Positions 4,819 through 7,500 of a stretch of 7,500 bases of DNA are shown piece by piece. This DNA comes from an uncultured bacterium. Its GTDB lineage: Bacteria; Actinomycetota; Actinomycetes; S36-B12. The translations under genes were made by a program, and so were the position numbers. The notes beneath the pieces were generated by a model. The model ran no database searches, was not told where the DNA came from, and worked only from the letters and a program-made list of their open reading frames with translations. Positions within the stretch are counted from its first letter, which is position 1. The number at the start of each line of letters is the position of its first letter. The stretch lies in assembly GCA_903896585.1 (NCBI GenBank), contig CAITYI010000323.1, forward strand, positions 1 to 7,500, written 5' to 3'.

Positions 4819-6777
4819 ATGCCTTCCCCCCCGTGGAACCTCGATGGTGGTCGGGCTCAGGGGGAAATGGGATACCTTCCCGGCCTCGATGGCCTCCGGG
4901 CGGTAGCAATTATTGGCGTACTGCTCTACCACGCAGGATTTGATCCCCTTCCCGGTGGATTTCTTGGCGTAGATGTCTTTTTCGTCCTTAGTGGTTTTCT
5001 CATTACCTCACTGATCCTGGAACAATTTCAACGCTCGGGAACAATCAACTTCAAGCAGTTCTACCTGGGTCGAGCTCGGCGGCTGCTGCCTGCTCTGTTC
5101 CTGATGCTGGTGGTTGTGGGGATTGCAGTGGCTCTCGTTTACCGCGATAGCGCAGCCAGTTTCCGAGCCGATGCCCTCGCATCCATTTTCTATGTGAACA
5201 ACTGGTGGTACATCATTGCCGACCATTCATATTTCGAATTTACCGGTCGCCCCGCATTACTTAATCATTTATGGTCTTTGGCGGTTGAAGAACAGTTCTA
5301 CTTAATTTGGCCCTTCATCGCATTCCTTGTGATCCGTAAATTCTCCCGAGGTGCAGTTGGATTGGTCGCACTTTTCGGTGCCCTCGCCTCAACTGGGTGG
5401 ATGTTCTTTATCGCGACGTCCCAGGGCATGCCAGAGTTTGCTGATCCCAGTCGCGCCTACTTCGGTGCGGATTCGCATGCCATGGGCCTACTCATTGGAG
5501 CCGCGCTCGCTACCGTCTGGCGCCCCGGTCGGCTGCCTATCACGATTGCGCGTCCGGCAAAAATCTTTCTCACCGCCATTGGTGTTGCCACCATCGCCTT
5601 GATTTTTGGCTTCTACCTCTTCAGTTCAGAATTCAATCCGTTTCTTTACCGAGGTGGTTTCCTCGTTCTCGCTGTCGTTGTGGCCGGGTCCATCGCCTTG
5701 GCGACCCATCCGGCACTCCCCCTTGGTGCCTGGTTGGGCGTAGCTCCCCTGCGCTACCTCGGACAGCGTTCCTATGGAATCTATCTGTGGCATTGGCCAA
5801 TCTTTATGGTGACCCGACCGGGTCAAGACATTCCACTTGAGGGACTTCCACTCTTCGCGCTACGCATGGCCCTGACCCTCGGCATTGCGGAACTGAGTTT
5901 TAGGTTCGTGGAAATGCCGATTCGAAGGGGAGCACTTGGCCGCACGTGGAAAAGACTTAAATCTGGATCGGCAGGAGTAAAAGAGCGCGTACTTGCAACG
6001 GCGGCAGGTCTCGTCACAGCAATCATTGTTTGTGCCACCGCAATGGCACTCGCATTGGTTCCATCCACGGCCGCAGTCGCACCCGACGTTGCCGCGGCAA
6101 TAGGCAATGTCAACGAAGTCCTGATAGATGATTTACCACTCAACGCGTCTCCACCACCACAGCCACCACCACAGCCACCACCACCACAACCCAATCCGAG
6201 CGCGGCGACAGGGACTGAGACTGGGACTGAGACTGGGACTGAGACTTGGCCTGAGGCTGGGCCTGACACTGAAATCGAATCTGAGCCAATTGCCAATCCA
6301 GCGCCGCTCAGCGTGATCGGTGACTCAGTGGTTCTCGGTGCGCGAAATGCGATTGAGGAAACAGTTCCCGGTACCTCCATCGATGCGTCCGTCTCTCGCT
6401 TTCCTGGTGGTTTCATTGGTCGAGTCAAGAAACTTTCCAAGCGCGACCTGCTGGCCGATGTTGTAGCAATACACCCGGGGACCAATGGCGTGATGCCAGA
6501 AAGCATGTTGAGAGATCTTCTTGATCAACTCACCAATTATCCGAAAGTCATCCTGATAAATAGCTCAATGCCGCGTTCTTGGGAAAGGCCCAATAATGCA
6601 GTAATCGCAAAAGTTGCCCCGGACTACCCCAATGTTGTTGTCGCTGACTGGAAATCTACGTCTAAAGATCGTCCGGATTTTTTCGTCTCGGACAAGGTTC
6701 ATCTCAGTAAAAAAGGTGCTGAGGCTTTCGCCGCCCTCATTAGCGACAATCTGCCTAGTGAAAATCTGGGATCCTAG
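4819..6777 (+). CDS. OatA-like membrane O-acyltransferase with C-terminal SGNH domain
   Basis: A 652-residue two-part envelope enzyme. Residues about 18-385 are an acyltransferase-3 membrane domain with roughly ten helices and its landmarks: LDGLRA with Asp24 and Arg27, His38 in YHAG, GFLGVDVFFVLSGFLI, RARRLLP (85-91) and WSLAVEEQFY (152-161). A further helix (about 392-414) carries the chain out of the cell. A Pro/Gln then Gly-Thr-Glu-Thr linker (about 445-490) follows. The end is an SGNH hydrolase-like domain as in OatA: GDS with Ser503, GTNG with Asn556, and DKVH with Asp625 and His628. Such proteins move acetyl groups from the cytoplasm onto peptidoglycan or other surface glycans; the exact acceptor cannot be read here. 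ATG 4819 is preferred because of the TACCAT six bases upstream; ATG 4867 would lose 16 non-conserved residues. It lies 30 bases after ccr but looks functionally unrelated. Its TAG stop overlaps the stop of the convergent hydrolase. Confidence 0.92.
   Translation: MPSPPWNLDGGRAQGEMGYLPGLDGLRAVAIIGVLLYHAGFDPLPGGFLGVDVFFVLSGFLITSLILEQFQRSGTINFKQFYLGRARRLLPALFLMLVVVGIAVALVYRDSAASFRADALASIFYVNNWWYIIADHSYFEFTGRPALLNHLWSLAVEEQFYLIWPFIAFLVIRKFSRGAVGLVALFGALASTGWMFFIATSQGMPEFADPSRAYFGADSHAMGLLIGAALATVWRPGRLPITIARPAKIFLTAIGVATIALIFGFYLFSSEFNPFLYRGGFLVLAVVVAGSIALATHPALPLGAWLGVAPLRYLGQRSYGIYLWHWPIFMVTRPGQDIPLEGLPLFALRMALTLGIAELSFRFVEMPIRRGALGRTWKRLKSGSAGVKERVLATAAGLVTAIIVCATAMALALVPSTAAVAPDVAAAIGNVNEVLIDDLPLNASPPPQPPPQPPPPQPNPSAATGTETGTETGTETWPEAGPDTEIESEPIANPAPLSVIGDSVVLGARNAIEETVPGTSIDASVSRFPGGFIGRVKKLSKRDLLADVVAIHPGTNGVMPESMLRDLLDQLTNYPKVILINSSMPRSWERPNNAVIAKVAPDYPNVVVADWKSTSKDRPDFFVSDKVHLSKKGAEAFAALISDNLPSENLGS
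6151..6186 (+). repeat. 12-base tandem repeat encoding the Pro/Gln linker
   Basis: CCACCACCACAG occurs twice in perfect tandem (6151-6162, 6163-6174), followed by a third copy ending CA instead of AG (6175-6186). Each unit encodes PPPQ, giving a proline-rich segment (residues 445-458) in the acyltransferase linker. Twelve bases keep the frame, so copy-number change would only alter spacer length. Confidence 0.85.
6211..6270 (+). repeat. Second 12-base tandem repeat encoding GTET units
   Basis: GGGACTGAGACT is present in three perfect tandem copies (6211-6246), then two decayed copies, TGGCCTGAGGCT (6247-6258) and GGGCCTGACACT (6259-6270). They encode GTET three times, then WPEA and GPDT (residues 465-484), an acidic, hydrophilic spacer before the SGNH domain. 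The decayed copies at one end suggest the array grew by slippage at the other end. Confidence 0.88.
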
Positions 6778-7500
6778 AAGTCCGTCCAACGTTGCATGGG
6801 GCCATCCCATTCGGTGGCAAGTGGTGCATGGGTCGGGGCCACTAGTTCCACCACCCGGTTAAGAACTAGGTACACATACTTTTCACCGACCCATAAGTGC
6901 TTAGCCCCTGCCACCGCCTCCACCCGAATGTCCAAGGCTTGCGCAAATCTTTGCACTGCCTGATCTGGCCTCACATAGTCATCTAGTTCAGGAATAAGGG
7001 CAACGACGGTCATTCCCGTGCCCGACCACCGACTCAATTCCTGATCGCTTGTGTGGCGGAGGGGTGGTGACAACAGAATTACCCCCTTGACGGCGGGATT
7101 GCTGAGATTCTTAAGTATGACGTCGGTGCCAAATGACCAACCAATAACCCAAATATTGGGCAGCTCATGCTCCACCGCAAAAGTGATTGCTGAATCAAGG
7201 TCAAGGCCTTCACCTTCTGCTTGGTCAAATGAACCTTCACTGGTGCCTGCCGCGCTCGAAGTTCCGCGCGTGTTGAACCTGAGTACCGCGATATTTGCAA
7301 GAGCTGGAAGCCGCCACGACATTTTTCGGAAAATGTGACTGTCCATCATGCCACCATGGGTTGGAAGTGGATGAACACAGATCACCGTTGCTTGAGGATT
7401 CGGTGGACTTGATAACTCGCCAACAAGTTTCAGTGAATCTGAAGTAAAAAGTGTGATGGGTGTTCGTTGTGCCGGTAATACCGAGTTGGCCGAGATCGCA
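6774..7500 (-). CDS. Alpha/beta hydrolase, COG2945-like (5' end beyond window)
   Basis: A probable serine hydrolase, likely cytoplasmic since no signal peptide is seen in the visible part. The frame stays open from the stop at 6774 to the window edge, about 241 residues, and the true start lies outside. GTG 7385 is in frame but would remove the conserved first strands, including LKLVGEL, so I reject it as the start. Visible signatures are the oxyanion-region HPLPTHGGMM, LRFNTRGTS, the nucleophile elbow GWSFG with Ser encoded at 7134-7136, LLSPP, a likely acid Asp in PELDDYV (6981-6983), and the catalytic His in AGAKHLWVG (6897-6899). This pattern matches uncharacterised alpha/beta hydrolases of the COG2945 group, so the substrate is unknown. 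It is convergent with the acyltransferase and overlaps it by four bases at CTAG. Confidence 0.88.
   Translation of the reverse strand, partial: AISANSVLPAQRTPITLFTSDSLKLVGELSSPPNPQATVICVHPLPTHGGMMDSHIFRKMSWRLPALANIAVLRFNTRGTSSAAGTSEGSFDQAEGEGLDLDSAITFAVEHELPNIWVIGWSFGTDVILKNLSNPAVKGVILLSPPLRHTSDQELSRWSGTGMTVVALIPELDDYVRPDQAVQRFAQALDIRVEAVAGAKHLWVGEKYVYLVLNRVVELVAPTHAPLATEWDGPMQRWTDF

Noticed and set aside
6151..6270. Tandem repeats considered as a CRISPR-like array.
   Set aside because: Units are 12 bases, contiguous without spacers, and encode an in-frame protein linker.
6128..6316. Plus-strand alternate frame rich in His then Arg-Leu-Gly repeats.
   Set aside because: Out-of-frame reading of the 12-base repeats inside the acyltransferase linker; no ribosome binding site.
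5823..6506. Long minus-strand open frame (227 codons) opposite the acyltransferase, including Gly-rich and Val/Ser repeats.
   Set aside because: The repeats are the reverse reading of the linker minisatellites; no domain is recognisable, and the plus-strand protein has clear catalytic motifs across the same bases.
7383..7385. GTG as the start of the alpha/beta hydrolase.
   Set aside because: The frame stays open another 38 codons to the window edge and encodes typical first strands of the family (SLKLVGEL), so the real start is outside the window.

Overview
The window reads as chromosomal DNA from an actinobacterium of moderate GC, a little over half G+C by eye. The closest protein resemblances I recognise are actinobacterial: a Streptomyces/mycobacterial-style acetoacetyl-CoA thiolase, a mycobacterial-style methylmalonyl-CoA epimerase, a Kitasatospora/Streptomyces-style crotonyl-CoA carboxylase/reductase and MeaB. 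Genes are packed tightly, with overlapping ends and gaps mostly under 90 bases, which suggests a compact genome. I cannot name the species. I see no tRNA, rRNA, CRISPR array, insertion sequence or phage gene.

Layout, left to right. (1) An Rrf2-family regulator (74-541, +) lacks the cysteines that normally hold an iron-sulfur cluster. Its 3' end overlaps the convergent meaB gene by 38 bases. (2) A minus-strand pair, thiolase (1531-2766) then meaB (504-1445). (3) A 52-base divergent control region (2767-2818). (4) A plus-strand run: methylmalonyl/ethylmalonyl-CoA epimerase (2819-3265), a 60-residue two-helix membrane protein (3243-3425) that starts inside the epimerase gene behind a strong ribosome binding site, and crotonyl-CoA carboxylase/reductase (3454-4788). 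(5) A 652-residue OatA-like surface O-acyltransferase with a C-terminal SGNH domain (4819-6777). (6) A convergent alpha/beta hydrolase of the COG2945 type (6774 to beyond 7500), whose stop codon shares the bases CTAG with the acyltransferase stop.

Genes 2-4 form a metabolic module. The thiolase can make acetoacetyl-CoA from acetyl-CoA. After reduction and dehydration by enzymes outside the window, Ccr reductively carboxylates crotonyl-CoA to (2S)-ethylmalonyl-CoA. The epimerase converts 2S and 2R forms of ethylmalonyl- or methylmalonyl-CoA, and MeaB protects the B12-dependent mutase that acts next. No mutase gene is in the window, so this could serve a full ethylmalonyl-CoA pathway for acetate assimilation, C4/C5 extender-unit supply, or propionyl-CoA handling. 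The last two genes look unrelated (cell envelope and a general hydrolase).

The least explained items are the coupled 60-residue membrane protein between epimerase and ccr, the cluster-less Rrf2 protein, two back-to-back 12-base minisatellites encoding the acyltransferase linker, and -10-like hexamers exactly six bases before two start codons, which suggest leaderless transcripts.
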